8,996 nt of DNA from Lachnospiraceae bacterium (lineage in GTDB: Bacteria; Bacillota; Clostridia; Lachnospirales; Lachnospiraceae). This document shows, piece after piece, positions 1 to 6,023 of this stretch. The notes under the pieces are model-generated. The model saw nothing but the letters and a program-made list of their open reading frames with translations, did not search any database and was not told where the DNA came from. Position 1 is the stretch's first letter; each line of letters opens with the position of its first letter. The stretch is taken from contig VSOC01000033.1 in NCBI GenBank assembly GCA_009774615.1, positions 16,651 through 25,646 on the forward strand, written 5' to 3'. Made by a program: the position numbers and the translations under genes.

Positions 1-360
1 TTTTTTAAAAATGAAAAAATGAGTGTGTTTGATTACCAGGAGATCGATGTAGAATCAGCCGGCAATTTTGTGGCAGCACTTGAAAAAAAATATGAAATTA
101 TTCCGACAGAATTTTACATGCATATTGGGGATGAAGTATGTGATATCACGTATCAAAATCTGCCTATTGCTTTGAAGCGGAAGGTAGACTATTTGGTTAT
201 TTCGGTAGTAGAAGTAAAAATATCCAATCAAAATATGAAAGATGAAATATTACATAAGATATTTGCAAATTTAAATAGCGGCGGAGAAAAATTATCTCAT
301 CAGGAGCTGAGAAATGGAATATATAAAACACACAATGAAGCAAGGCTGTGTGGTTATTGA
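1..360 (+). pseudogene. DUF262 (GmrSD-like) gene remnant, open to the left edge and broken at its 3' end
   Basis: The frame is open from base 1, so the ATG at 19 is probably an internal methionine and the gene starts outside the window. The visible 119 codons resemble the later half of the DUF262 N-terminal domain: a 'DITYQNLP' segment followed by a basic stretch, then 'IFANLNSGGEKLSHQELRN', which matches the family pattern of a LNxGG loop followed by QELRN. Family members normally continue well past ELRN. Here the similarity stops within a few residues (near 331) and the frame ends at TGA 358-360. DUF262 proteins include the nuclease subunits of type IV GmrSD restriction systems and many uncharacterised defence-associated proteins. 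The region is more AT-rich than the genes to the right, which fits acquired DNA. I read it as a decayed gene; a short lineage variant is the alternative. Confidence 0.65.
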
Positions 361-539
361 TGAAATTGATAAATTTCTTTTTCCTTATAATGGCGGAAGA
401 ATTATTAAAAAGAGCAGGAGAAAAACGGCGTAAAGAAAGAATGAATCCATATATAAAACAATATGAAACAGGTTTGCTGTGAACGTGTGAACAGTAACAT
501 CAGCGGCGTCATATCATCAGGAGAAAGTAAGTTTAACTA
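361..539. other. Gap after the DUF262 remnant with no convincing gene
   Basis: Between the end of the DUF262 frame and the promoter at 540 only short frames exist. One, ATG 314 to TAA 433 (39 residues), overlaps the remnant and has AGGAG (302-306) at good spacing; it contains the string VIDEID. Another, ATG 390 to TGA 482 (30 residues), is lysine- and arginine-rich and has no ribosome site. Neither resembles a family I know. The stretch is best read as gene debris at the right boundary of a decayed accessory segment. Confidence 0.4.
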
Positions 540-568
540 TTGCAAATCTCCTGCTTTTGTTATATAAT
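540..568 (+). promoter_or_regulatory. Sigma-A type promoter for the SEC-C gene
   Basis: TTGCAA (540-545) and a consensus TATAAT (563-568) are separated by exactly 17 bases. Initiation would fall near 575, giving a leader of about 140 bases before the SEC-C start at 714. No other gene lies between, so this is the most likely promoter for that gene. It is predicted from sequence only. Confidence 0.6.
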
Positions 569-589
569 CAGGAATAGATTGCGGCAGAG

Positions 590-635
590 GCCGGATTTGT
601 GCTGGAAAAGTTTGACAGGAGCGGCGGTATCCGGC
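590..635 (+). promoter_or_regulatory. Inverted repeat in the SEC-C gene leader
   Basis: GCCGGAT (590-596) and ATCCGGC (629-635) are perfect reverse complements around a 32-base loop, inside the predicted leader RNA (about 575-713). No T run follows, so it is not an intrinsic terminator, and I do not recognise a riboswitch class. It may be a structured leader, a protein-binding site, or chance in a GC-richer patch. Confidence 0.3.
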
Positions 636-713
636 GGAGTGATTATGGCTGTACAGTAAAAACTGCTGCGTGTGCGGCTGGAAGAATATAAGAGATAAAG
701 GATGGAATGTAAG

Positions 714-1223
714 ATGGCTATTTTGCAGACATGGAGAGATTTGGCATATGGCGAAGGGTTGAACGATAAAGAGAGAGAAAATCTGTGGACCGGGTATTTT
801 ACCATTGAAAAGGGGATTTATGAGCAGATTCTCTCCAATCCGACGCAGGTAATCACCGGAACGGTTAAGGAACTGGCAGAAAGGTATAATACGGAAATTT
901 TAATTATGACTGGTTTCCTGGATGGGATTAATGAAAGCTTAAAGGGCTATGAGAACCCGATTGATACGATGGAAGAGGATACCGAGGTTCGGATTGAGAT
1001 TGACCCGGAGAAGCTGTATTACAACATGGTTGAGGCGAAGGCGAACTGGCTGTACGAACTTCCGCAGTGGGATACTATTTTAACCCAGGAGCGCAGAAAA
1101 GAGTTATATAAGGAGCAGAAAGCTTCCGGCACGGTGCGCAAGCCGAAGAAGGTAGGCAGAAATGATCCGTGTCCCTGCGGCAGCGGAAAGAAATATAAGA
1201 AGTGCTGCGGGAAGAATGCATAG
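714..1223 (+). CDS. Small SEC-C motif (zinc-binding) protein of unknown function
   Basis: This is a 169-residue soluble protein. Its first 145 or so residues are acidic and helical-looking and match no family I can name. The last 23 residues are a textbook SEC-C motif (VGRNDPCPCGSGKKYKKCC) with C153, C155, C164 and C165 in a CxCx8CC zinc-binding arrangement. SecA carries such a tail to bind SecB and ribosomes, but the motif also ends many small proteins of unknown role, so a link to protein export is not implied. I chose ATG 714 over ATG 702 because the AAAGG at 697-701 abuts 702 but sits 12 bases before 714. The gene has its own promoter (540-568) and its own terminator (1260-1293), so it is probably transcribed alone. 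There is no signal peptide or membrane segment. It looks intact; the function is unknown. Confidence 0.85.
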   Translation: MAILQTWRDLAYGEGLNDKERENLWTGYFTIEKGIYEQILSNPTQVITGTVKELAERYNTEILIMTGFLDGINESLKGYENPIDTMEEDTEVRIEIDPEKLYYNMVEAKANWLYELPQWDTILTQERRKELYKEQKASGTVRKPKKVGRNDPCPCGSGKKYKKCCGKNA

Positions 1224-1259
1224 GAAGCGCTGCATGTAAAATTTGATAATGAAACAGAC

Positions 1260-1293
1260 AAGCCGTTGAGTTTTGAGTATTCAGCGGCTTTTT
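1260..1293 (+). terminator. Rho-independent terminator after the SEC-C gene
   Basis: AAGCCGTTGA (1260-1269) pairs with TCAGCGGCTT (1281-1290) through ten positions, including one G-U, around an 11-base loop, and runs into a short T tract (1289-1293). It lies 36 bases after the SEC-C stop and separates that gene from the methyltransferase. Confidence 0.75.
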
Positions 1294-1328
1294 CGCAACA
1301 ATTTAACTTATCCCGGAACGCCCCTGCC

Positions 1329-1354
1329 TTTAAGTCACAAATGCTTTTAAGTCA
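1329..1354 (+). repeat. Pair of 9-bp direct repeats upstream of the methyltransferase gene
   Basis: TTTAAGTCA occurs at 1329-1337 and again at 1346-1354, a 17-base period, between the SEC-C terminator and the methyltransferase start. Such spacing could mark a tandem regulator site. A poor promoter (TTAAGT 1330-1335, 17 bases, CATAAA 1353-1358) would overlap it, but both hexamers are weak. Confidence 0.3.
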
Positions 1355-1413
1355 TAAAAACGAAAGCAGTGGAGCGGGTGATAATAAAAATAATAAAAGA
1401 AAGGAAACAGAGG

Positions 1414-2187
1414 ATGGATGCCTATACCAGTTTTGCCCGGGTGTATGATTTGTTTATGGATAATATTCCTTACCATGAATGGTGTGCCTATCTGACGGGG
1501 CTGCTTAGAGAATATGGGGTGGAAGACGGGCTGGTTTTGGATTTGGGCTGTGGAACAGGGACATTGACCCAGATGCTTGCAGAAAAGGGCTATGATATGA
1601 TTGGCGTGGACTGTGCGGAGGATATGCTGGAAATTGCCGTGGAAAAGAAGCAGGAATCCGGAAAGGATATTTTGTATCTGCTTCAGGATATGCGGGAATT
1701 TGAACTTTTTGGCACAGTTCGGGCAGTGGTCAGTATCTGTGACTCGGTGAATTATCTTTTAAGCAAAGAAGATTTGGTGAAAACCTTTAAGCTGGTGAAC
1801 AATTACCTTGACCCGGGAGGCGTGTTTATCTTTGATATGAATACGCTTTATAAATACGAAGTGCTGCTTGCCGATCATACGATAGCAGAAAACCGGGAAG
1901 AAGGAAGCTTTATCTGGGAAAATGATTACGATGAAGAAAGCCGGATCAATGCCTATGCCTTATCACTGTTTATTCCGGAAAAGGAAGATGACGGGGGCGT
2001 GTGGTACAGGAAATATGAGGAAGTGCATGAACAGAAGGCGTATTCACTTGAAGAAATCCAGTGTGCGCTAAAAGAAGCAGGAATGGAGTTTTTAGCCTGC
2101 TACGATGCATTTACCCGAAGCCTGCCCAAGAAGGAAAGCGAACGGGTGTATTTTATTGCCCGGGAAAAGGGAAAGCAGAGCATATAA
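1414..2187 (+). CDS. Class I SAM-dependent methyltransferase
   Basis: This is a 257-residue soluble methyltransferase with a Rossmann-like fold. The N-terminal segment (FARVYDLFMDNIPYHEW, residues 7-23) is typical of small YqeM-like methyltransferases. Motif I follows as VLDLGCGTGTLT (residues 41-52), which holds the S-adenosylmethionine, and D66 in the next strand (MIGVDCAEDML) is placed to bind the ribose hydroxyls. The later SICDSVNYL and PGGVFIFDMNT segments fit motifs III and IV. The substrate cannot be told from sequence. I chose ATG 1414 rather than the in-frame GTG at 1369: AAAGGA (1400-1405) sits 8 bases before it and the protein then starts at the conserved domain. The gene begins about 120 bases after a terminator and is followed 125 bases later by hslO on the same strand. 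Its 3' end is duplicated downstream (2173-2260). Bacillus YqeM is the nearest comparison I can offer, without claiming orthology. Confidence 0.85.
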   Translation: MDAYTSFARVYDLFMDNIPYHEWCAYLTGLLREYGVEDGLVLDLGCGTGTLTQMLAEKGYDMIGVDCAEDMLEIAVEKKQESGKDILYLLQDMREFELFGTVRAVVSICDSVNYLLSKEDLVKTFKLVNNYLDPGGVFIFDMNTLYKYEVLLADHTIAENREEGSFIWENDYDEESRINAYALSLFIPEKEDDGGVWYRKYEEVHEQKAYSLEEIQCALKEAGMEFLACYDAFTRSLPKKESERVYFIAREKGKQSI

Positions 2188-2260
2188 AATAAGTCCGGGG
2201 TAAGAAAGAGAAAAAACGGACAAGCAGAGCATATAAAAATAAGTCCAGGGTAAGAAAGAG
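2173..2260 (+). repeat. Imperfect tandem duplication of the methyltransferase gene's 3' end
   Basis: The segment at 2173-2210 (last codons and stop of the methyltransferase plus about 23 bases) recurs at 2222-2260, a 49-base period. The copies differ by one inserted A in the A run and one G/A change (tccgggg versus tccaggg). Both end in the same 10 bases, TAAGAAAGAG. The period is not a multiple of three, so the second copy is not in frame. Confidence 0.85.
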
Positions 2261-2312
2261 TAAACAGGAAAAGCAAACAGACAAAGCAAAGCTTAGGGAA
2301 AGGAAGCGAAAC

Positions 2313-3194
2313 ATGGCTGATTATATTATTCGGGCTACGGCAGCCCAGGGGCAGATTCGTGCATTTGCGGCAACGACAAAGGATATGGTGGAGGCGGCAA
2401 GATGTGCGCACAATACCAGTCCAGTGGCGACGGCAGCTCTGGGAAGGCTTTTGACTGCAGGTGCTATGATGGGAATTATGATGAAAGGGGAGGAGGACAT
2501 CCTCACCATTAAAATAGAAGGAAACGGGCCAATCGAGGGGCTGACTGTGACCGCAGACAGCAAGGGGAACGTGAAGGGCTATGTATTCAACCCTTCGGTT
2601 ATGCTCCCGCCGAATGCAAAGGGAAAGCTTGATGTAGGCGGTGCCCTTGGGCTGGGGGTTTTAAGCGTGATTAAGGATGTGGGGCTGAAAGAGCCGTACA
2701 TTGGTCAGACGATTCTGGTAACCAGCGAGATTGCGGAAGATTTAACCTACTATTTTGCAACCTCGGAACAGACCCCTTCTTCGGTGGCTTTGGGTGTTTT
2801 AATGAGCCGGGACAATACGGTAGCCCAGGCAGGGGGATTCATCCTGCAGATGATGCCGGGGGCGGACGATGCAGTGATTGATCGGCTGGAGCAGAAGCTA
2901 AAGGAAGTTACCTCGATAACGGCGCTTTTGGATGAAGGAAAAACGCCGGAAATGATTTTAGAGCACGTTCTTGGCGAGTTTGGACTGGAAATCAATGAAC
3001 AGCTTCCAACACAGTTTTTCTGCAACTGTACCAAAGCGCGTGTGGAAAAGGCATTGCTCAGCGTAGGAAAGAAAGAAATCCAGGAGATGATTGACGAAGG
3101 AAAGACCATCGAGGTCAACTGCCATTTTTGCAATAAAAATTATGCATTTACGGTGGAGGAACTTAAAGAACTGTTAAGCAGAGCCGTTCGGTAA
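2313..3194 (+). CDS. hslO: Hsp33 redox-regulated molecular chaperone
   Basis: This 293-residue cytoplasmic protein matches Hsp33 in length and layout. The N-terminal substrate-binding domain carries typical segments (RAFAATT near residue 18, GRLLTAGAMMG near 44, EGNGPIEGL near 69, GGFILQMMPGA near 174). The C-terminal zinc switch has C237, C239, C270 and C273 in the CxCx30CxxC arrangement. In the family these cysteines hold zinc when reduced and form disulfides under oxidative stress plus heat or unfolding, which turns on holdase activity that protects unfolding proteins. ATG 2313 has AAAGGA (2299-2304) 8 bases upstream and begins at the conserved MADYIIRA start. The 125-base gap after the methyltransferase has no clear promoter or terminator, so read-through from that gene is possible. 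The last codons and stop are duplicated downstream (3174-3226). Nothing in the protein looks damaged. Confidence 0.96.
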   Translation: MADYIIRATAAQGQIRAFAATTKDMVEAARCAHNTSPVATAALGRLLTAGAMMGIMMKGEEDILTIKIEGNGPIEGLTVTADSKGNVKGYVFNPSVMLPPNAKGKLDVGGALGLGVLSVIKDVGLKEPYIGQTILVTSEIAEDLTYYFATSEQTPSSVALGVLMSRDNTVAQAGGFILQMMPGADDAVIDRLEQKLKEVTSITALLDEGKTPEMILEHVLGEFGLEINEQLPTQFFCNCTKARVEKALLSVGKKEIQEMIDEGKTIEVNCHFCNKNYAFTVEELKELLSRAVR

Positions 3195-3226
3195 TACGGC
3201 AAATTAAGCAGAGTCATTCGGCAATA
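3174..3226 (+). repeat. Imperfect tandem duplication of the hslO 3' end
   Basis: The 23 bases at 3174-3196 (TTAAGCAGAG ... GTAATA), which cover the last hslO codons and the stop, recur at 3204-3226 with three substitutions. The period is 30 bases, a multiple of three. If the hslO stop were lost, the frame would repeat the sense LSR-V/I-R tail and end at TAA 3225-3227. Confidence 0.75.
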
Positions 3227-3233
3227 AAGCGCC

Positions 3234-3432
3234 GGGGCAGGGGAAACGGGAATGTATTATGAATTTCTGTGGAATGTGCAAAGGGAAATACAGCGGCATA
3301 TTCATTATTTTTTTTAATAATTATTTATAATTGAAAATGCATTTTTCTTCATGCAATTCATTAAAATTTCGGAAAATTTAATAAAATTTTCACAAGCTGA
3401 TTTTTTCTTTTTTCTTTTGCTTCCCCTGCCCC
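3234..3432. repeat. 12-bp perfect inverted repeat 175 bp apart
   Basis: GGGGCAGGGGAA (3234-3245) has its exact reverse complement TTCCCCTGCCCC at 3421-3432. The arms are far more GC-rich than the AT-rich DNA between them. No open frame lies inside and no target-site duplication was recognised, so a tiny mobile element is not supported; a long-range stem in the hslO 3' RNA is possible. Confidence 0.5.
3372..3391. repeat. AT-rich 8-bp hairpin
   Basis: GAAAATTT (3372-3379) and AAATTTTC (3384-3391) are perfect reverse complements around a 4-base loop. The stem is nearly all A/T and would be weak in RNA, so it is a poor terminator candidate. It lies inside the larger inverted repeat at 3234-3432. 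Confidence 0.35.
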
Positions 3433-3540
3433 CATTCAGCTTATTTCATTCTCTTTTCTGCACTTATTTTTTACGGGAAAGGGATTCTTTCGCTTCTGGT
3501 GTATTTTCTTAAAAACAATCTCGATAATACCATGAATAAA

Positions 3541-3558
3541 TTGTGTAAAGTTTAACAA
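3541..3558. promoter_or_regulatory. Probable Rex operator upstream of the rnf operon
   Basis: TTGTGTAAAGTTTAACAA matches 12 of the 14 fixed positions of the clostridial Rex consensus as I recall it (TTGTTAA, 4 any, TTAACAA). The right half-site is complete and the left half-site begins TTGTG as in Bacillus-type Rex sites. Rex is a repressor that leaves DNA when the NADH/NAD+ ratio rises, and Rnf genes are a known kind of Rex target in Clostridia. The site is 84 bases upstream of the best -35, so the mode of repression is unclear. No rex gene lies in this window. Confidence 0.6.
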
Positions 3559-3642
3559 GTAATTTCAGTCTGATTTGGGCAATCATCCGAAAAAATATCC
3601 TCTTTTGGAAGTAAAAAGAAGGGCTTTTCTATGAAAAACGAT

Positions 3643-3671
3643 TTGTACCCCAAAAAATTTTATGTTATACT
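3643..3671 (+). promoter_or_regulatory. Extended -10 promoter of the rnf operon
   Basis: TTGTAC (3643-3648) lies 17 bases before TATACT (3666-3671), and a TG at 3663-3664 makes an extended -10 (TGtTATACT). Transcription would start near 3678, giving a leader of about 74 bases before rnfC. This is the strongest promoter match in the 557-bp gap and faces the six-gene operon. Confidence 0.7.
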
Positions 3672-3680
3672 TGTATACAA
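3671..3680. promoter_or_regulatory. Perfect palindrome at the predicted rnf transcription start
   Basis: TTGTATACAA is a perfect 10-bp palindrome that overlaps the last base of the -10 and the predicted start point. TGTATACA cores are typical of some GntR-family operators, and the position would let a bound repressor block RNA polymerase. The regulator is not identifiable from this window, and a palindrome this short can occur by chance in AT-rich DNA. Confidence 0.35.
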
Positions 3681-3751
3681 TGAAGGGGCTTAACCAGGTC
3701 AGGAGTCCGTTCATAAAAACAAGAAAATGTATAGAAAGAGGGTTAGATTCG

Positions 3752-5077
3752 ATGGGTTTGGCTACATTTAAAGGCGGGATTCACCCCTACGAGGGGAAAG
3801 AACTGTCAGAGAACAAGCCGGTTTTAGAACTGCTTCCCAAGGGCGAACTGGTATTTCCCATGGCCCAGCATATCGGTGCCCCGGCAAAGCCTCTGGTAAA
3901 GAAGGGCGATCGGGTGCTCGCCGGCCAGATGATTGGCGAGGCAGGCGGTTTTATTTCTGCGAATGTACTCTGTTCCGTATCCGGCACGGTGAAGGCGGTA
4001 GAGCCAAGGCTGATGGTCAACGGGCAGATGGTGACGAGCGTTATCGTGGAAAATGACGGGCTTTATGAAACAATCCCCCATTTCGGCGAGGAGAGGGATT
4101 ACACCAAGCTTTCCAAGGAAGAGATCCGCGGGATTGTCAAGGAAGCGGGAATTGTAGGACTGGGCGGCGCGGGTTTTCCCACGCATGTTAAGCTTACGCC
4201 AAAGGACGAGAGCAAGATTGATTACATCCTGGTCAACGGTGCGGAGTGTGAGCCGTACCTGACGTCGGACTACCGGATGATGCTTGAGGAGCCGGAGAAG
4301 ATCGTCGGCGGCTTAAAAGTGATTTTATCCTTATTTGACAATGCAAAGGGCGTTATCGGCATCGAGAACAATAAGCCGGAGGGAATTAAGAAGCTTCAGG
4401 AACTGGTAAAGAACGAGCCGAGAATTGAGGTGCAGGAGCTTTTAACCAAGTACCCGCAGGGCGGTGAGCGTTCACTGATTTATGCGGTTACCGGGCGTTC
4501 CGTAAATTCCTCCATGCTTCCGGCAGATGCAGGATGTATCGTTGACAATATCGATACCGTGATTGCGGTTTACAATGCCGTATGCCGGCAGACCCCGTTA
4601 ATCCGAAAGATTATTACCGTAACGGGCGACGCCGTTAAAAATCCTCAGAATTTCAGTGTAAAACTGGGGACGAATTACCAGGAGCTGTTAGAGGCGGCAG
4701 GCGGATTTAGCGCAGAGCCGGAAAAGATTATCTCCGGCGGCCCGATGATGGGAATGGCGCTGTTTTCCATCGACCTTCCAGTGACCAAGACCTCCTCGGC
4801 GCTTACCTGCTTTACCAAGGATATGGTAGCTGCACAGGAGCCTACCCCATGTATCCGCTGCGGGCGCTGCGTATCCGTATGCCCTAGTCATATCGTTCCG
4901 CCGATGATGATGAAGGCGGCGTTAAATGATGATGTGGAAGGTTTTGAGAAGGTAAACGGCATGGAATGTATGGAGTGCGGCAGCTGTACCTATGTATGTC
5001 CGGCGAAGCGTCCGCTGACACAGGCGTTTAAGGATATGCGGCGTCAGGTTGCAGCAGCCAGACGGAAAAAAGGGTAG
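3752..5077 (+). CDS. rnfC: Rnf complex subunit RnfC (NADH/FMN and two-cluster iron-sulfur subunit)
   Basis: RnfC is the peripheral cytoplasmic subunit of the Rnf complex where NAD+ is reduced. This 441-residue protein opens with FKGGIHPYEGKE, typical of RnfC. GLGGAGFPTHVKL (around residues 136-148) corresponds to the NADH/FMN-binding loop shared with complex I NuoF. Two ferredoxin-like motifs follow near the end: C367, C370, C373 and C377-P, then C406, C409, C412 and C416-P, enough for two [4Fe-4S] clusters. The frame is open to 3662, but I chose ATG 3752: AAAGAGGG (3735-3742) is 9 bases upstream, the protein then starts at the family N-terminus, and the upstream ATGs overlap the promoter and have no ribosome site. 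It is the first operon gene, and its stop overlaps the Shine-Dalgarno site of rnfD. Confidence 0.96.
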   Translation: MGLATFKGGIHPYEGKELSENKPVLELLPKGELVFPMAQHIGAPAKPLVKKGDRVLAGQMIGEAGGFISANVLCSVSGTVKAVEPRLMVNGQMVTSVIVENDGLYETIPHFGEERDYTKLSKEEIRGIVKEAGIVGLGGAGFPTHVKLTPKDESKIDYILVNGAECEPYLTSDYRMMLEEPEKIVGGLKVILSLFDNAKGVIGIENNKPEGIKKLQELVKNEPRIEVQELLTKYPQGGERSLIYAVTGRSVNSSMLPADAGCIVDNIDTVIAVYNAVCRQTPLIRKIITVTGDAVKNPQNFSVKLGTNYQELLEAAGGFSAEPEKIISGGPMMGMALFSIDLPVTKTSSALTCFTKDMVAAQEPTPCIRCGRCVSVCPSHIVPPMMMKAALNDDVEGFEKVNGMECMECGSCTYVCPAKRPLTQAFKDMRRQVAAARRKKG

Positions 5078-5090
5078 GAGGGAGCAGAAA

Positions 5091-6023
5091 ATGAGTCGAT
5101 TATTAAACGTTTCATCTTCCCCCCACGTCAGGGACACGGTGACAACGAAGAGTATTATGTATGATGTGCTGATTGCCATGCTTCCGGCAGCGGCGTTCGG
5201 CGTGTATCAGTTTGGATTTCATGCGCTGCTGATTCTGATTGAAACGATGGCGGTGTGTGTGATCAGCGAATATGTATTTGAAAAAGCCCTGGGGCGTCCG
5301 GTGACGATTGCCGACGGAAGTGCCCTGGTAACGGGTATGATTTTAGCCTTAAACATGCCACCGGATATCCCGGTGTGGATGCCGGCACTCGGCGGCGTGT
5401 TTGCCATTATTATCGTAAAGCAGCTTTACGGCGGACTGGGACAGAACTTTATGAACCCGGCGCTGGCGGCGCGGTGCTTCCTTTTGATTTCCTTTACCGG
5501 GAAGATGACCACCTTTACCTTAGACGGCGTGTCCGGCGCTACCCCTCTTGCCGTATTAAAGAGCGGCGGCAGCGTGGATGCGGCAGCGATGTTTCTGGGA
5601 AGGATTCCCGGAACTATCGGTGAGGTATCGGTCGTTGCCCTGCTGATCGGCGCGGTGTACATGCTGGTGAAGAAGGTCATTACCATTCGGATTCCGGCGG
5701 CATACATCCTGACCTTTTCCGTATTCGTTCTGCTGTTCGGCGGACATGGGTTCGACCTTAACTACTTAGCGGCCCATCTTTGCGGCGGCGGTTTGATTTT
5801 CGGTGCCTTCTTTATGGCAACCGACTATGTGACCAGCCCGCTCACCCCGAACGGACAGATTGTCTTTGGCGTGCTTTTGGGCTGTCTGACGGGTCTGTTC
5901 CGCTTATTCGGCGGTTCGGCAGAGGGCGTGTCCTATGCGATTATTTTAAGCAATATCGTAGTTCCGTTAATTGAAAAAGTAACGCTTCCTACAGCATTTG
6001 GAAAGGAGGCTAAAAAATCATGA
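5091..6023 (+). CDS. rnfD: Rnf complex subunit RnfD (membrane flavoprotein)
   Basis: RnfD is an integral membrane subunit that carries a covalently bound FMN and is related to NqrB. The 310-residue protein has a hydrophilic N-terminus (SSSPHVRD) and many hydrophobic segments. Family signatures are DGSALVTGMILALNMPP, GGLGQNFMNPALAARCFLL and FFMATDYVTSPLTPNG. The flavin attachment motif is SGATPL (residues 148-153), with T151 as the expected FMN-linked threonine. I chose ATG 5091 because AGGAGGGA (5076-5083) lies 7 bases before it. That site overlaps the rnfC stop, which suggests coupled translation. The end overlaps the rnfG start by four bases (ATGA). No residue I would expect is missing. Confidence 0.96.
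   Translation: MSRLLNVSSSPHVRDTVTTKSIMYDVLIAMLPAAAFGVYQFGFHALLILIETMAVCVISEYVFEKALGRPVTIADGSALVTGMILALNMPPDIPVWMPALGGVFAIIIVKQLYGGLGQNFMNPALAARCFLLISFTGKMTTFTLDGVSGATPLAVLKSGGSVDAAAMFLGRIPGTIGEVSVVALLIGAVYMLVKKVITIRIPAAYILTFSVFVLLFGGHGFDLNYLAAHLCGGGLIFGAFFMATDYVTSPLTPNGQIVFGVLLGCLTGLFRLFGGSAEGVSYAIILSNIVVPLIEKVTLPTAFGKEAKKS

Larger units (their letters stand above)
3228..3640. other. AT-rich intergenic region between hslO and the rnf operon
   Basis: No coding frame with a start and ribosome site was seen. The stretch has a G-rich start, an AT-rich core (3300-3392), a long pyrimidine tract (3401-3433) and the Rex-like operator listed separately. No standard GC-stem terminator for hslO is evident. 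A weak -10 (GATAAT, 3523-3528) precedes the Rex-like site but lacks a credible -35. I recognise no RNA gene or riboswitch here. Confidence 0.6.

Noticed and set aside
612..617. TTGACA, a consensus -35 hexamer
   Set aside because: No acceptable -10 lies 15-19 bases downstream; the TTGCAA/TATAAT pair at 540-568 is far better.
661..680. Bases resembling the rnf terminator stem (aaaaactgctgcg)
   Set aside because: The second arm and T run are missing, so the match to 8887-8899 is taken as chance.
1266..1448. Short + strand frame of 60 codons between the SEC-C gene and the methyltransferase
   Set aside because: It begins inside the SEC-C terminator hairpin, has no ribosome site and overlaps the methyltransferase start in another frame.
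2092..2411. Two overlapping minus-strand frames across the methyltransferase-hslO gap
   Set aside because: They arise from the purine-rich + strand and its duplicated segment, giving Leu/Phe/Ser-rich translations with no family resemblance.
3394..3442. AAGCTGA / TCAGCTT inverted repeat as an hslO terminator
   Set aside because: The stem is only 7 bp with a 35-base loop and is not followed by a T run.
3662..3751. Upstream extension of rnfC by 30 codons
   Set aside because: The extra codons cover the promoter -10 and the predicted transcription start, lack a ribosome site and are unlike RnfC N-termini. ATG 3752 has a good Shine-Dalgarno site.
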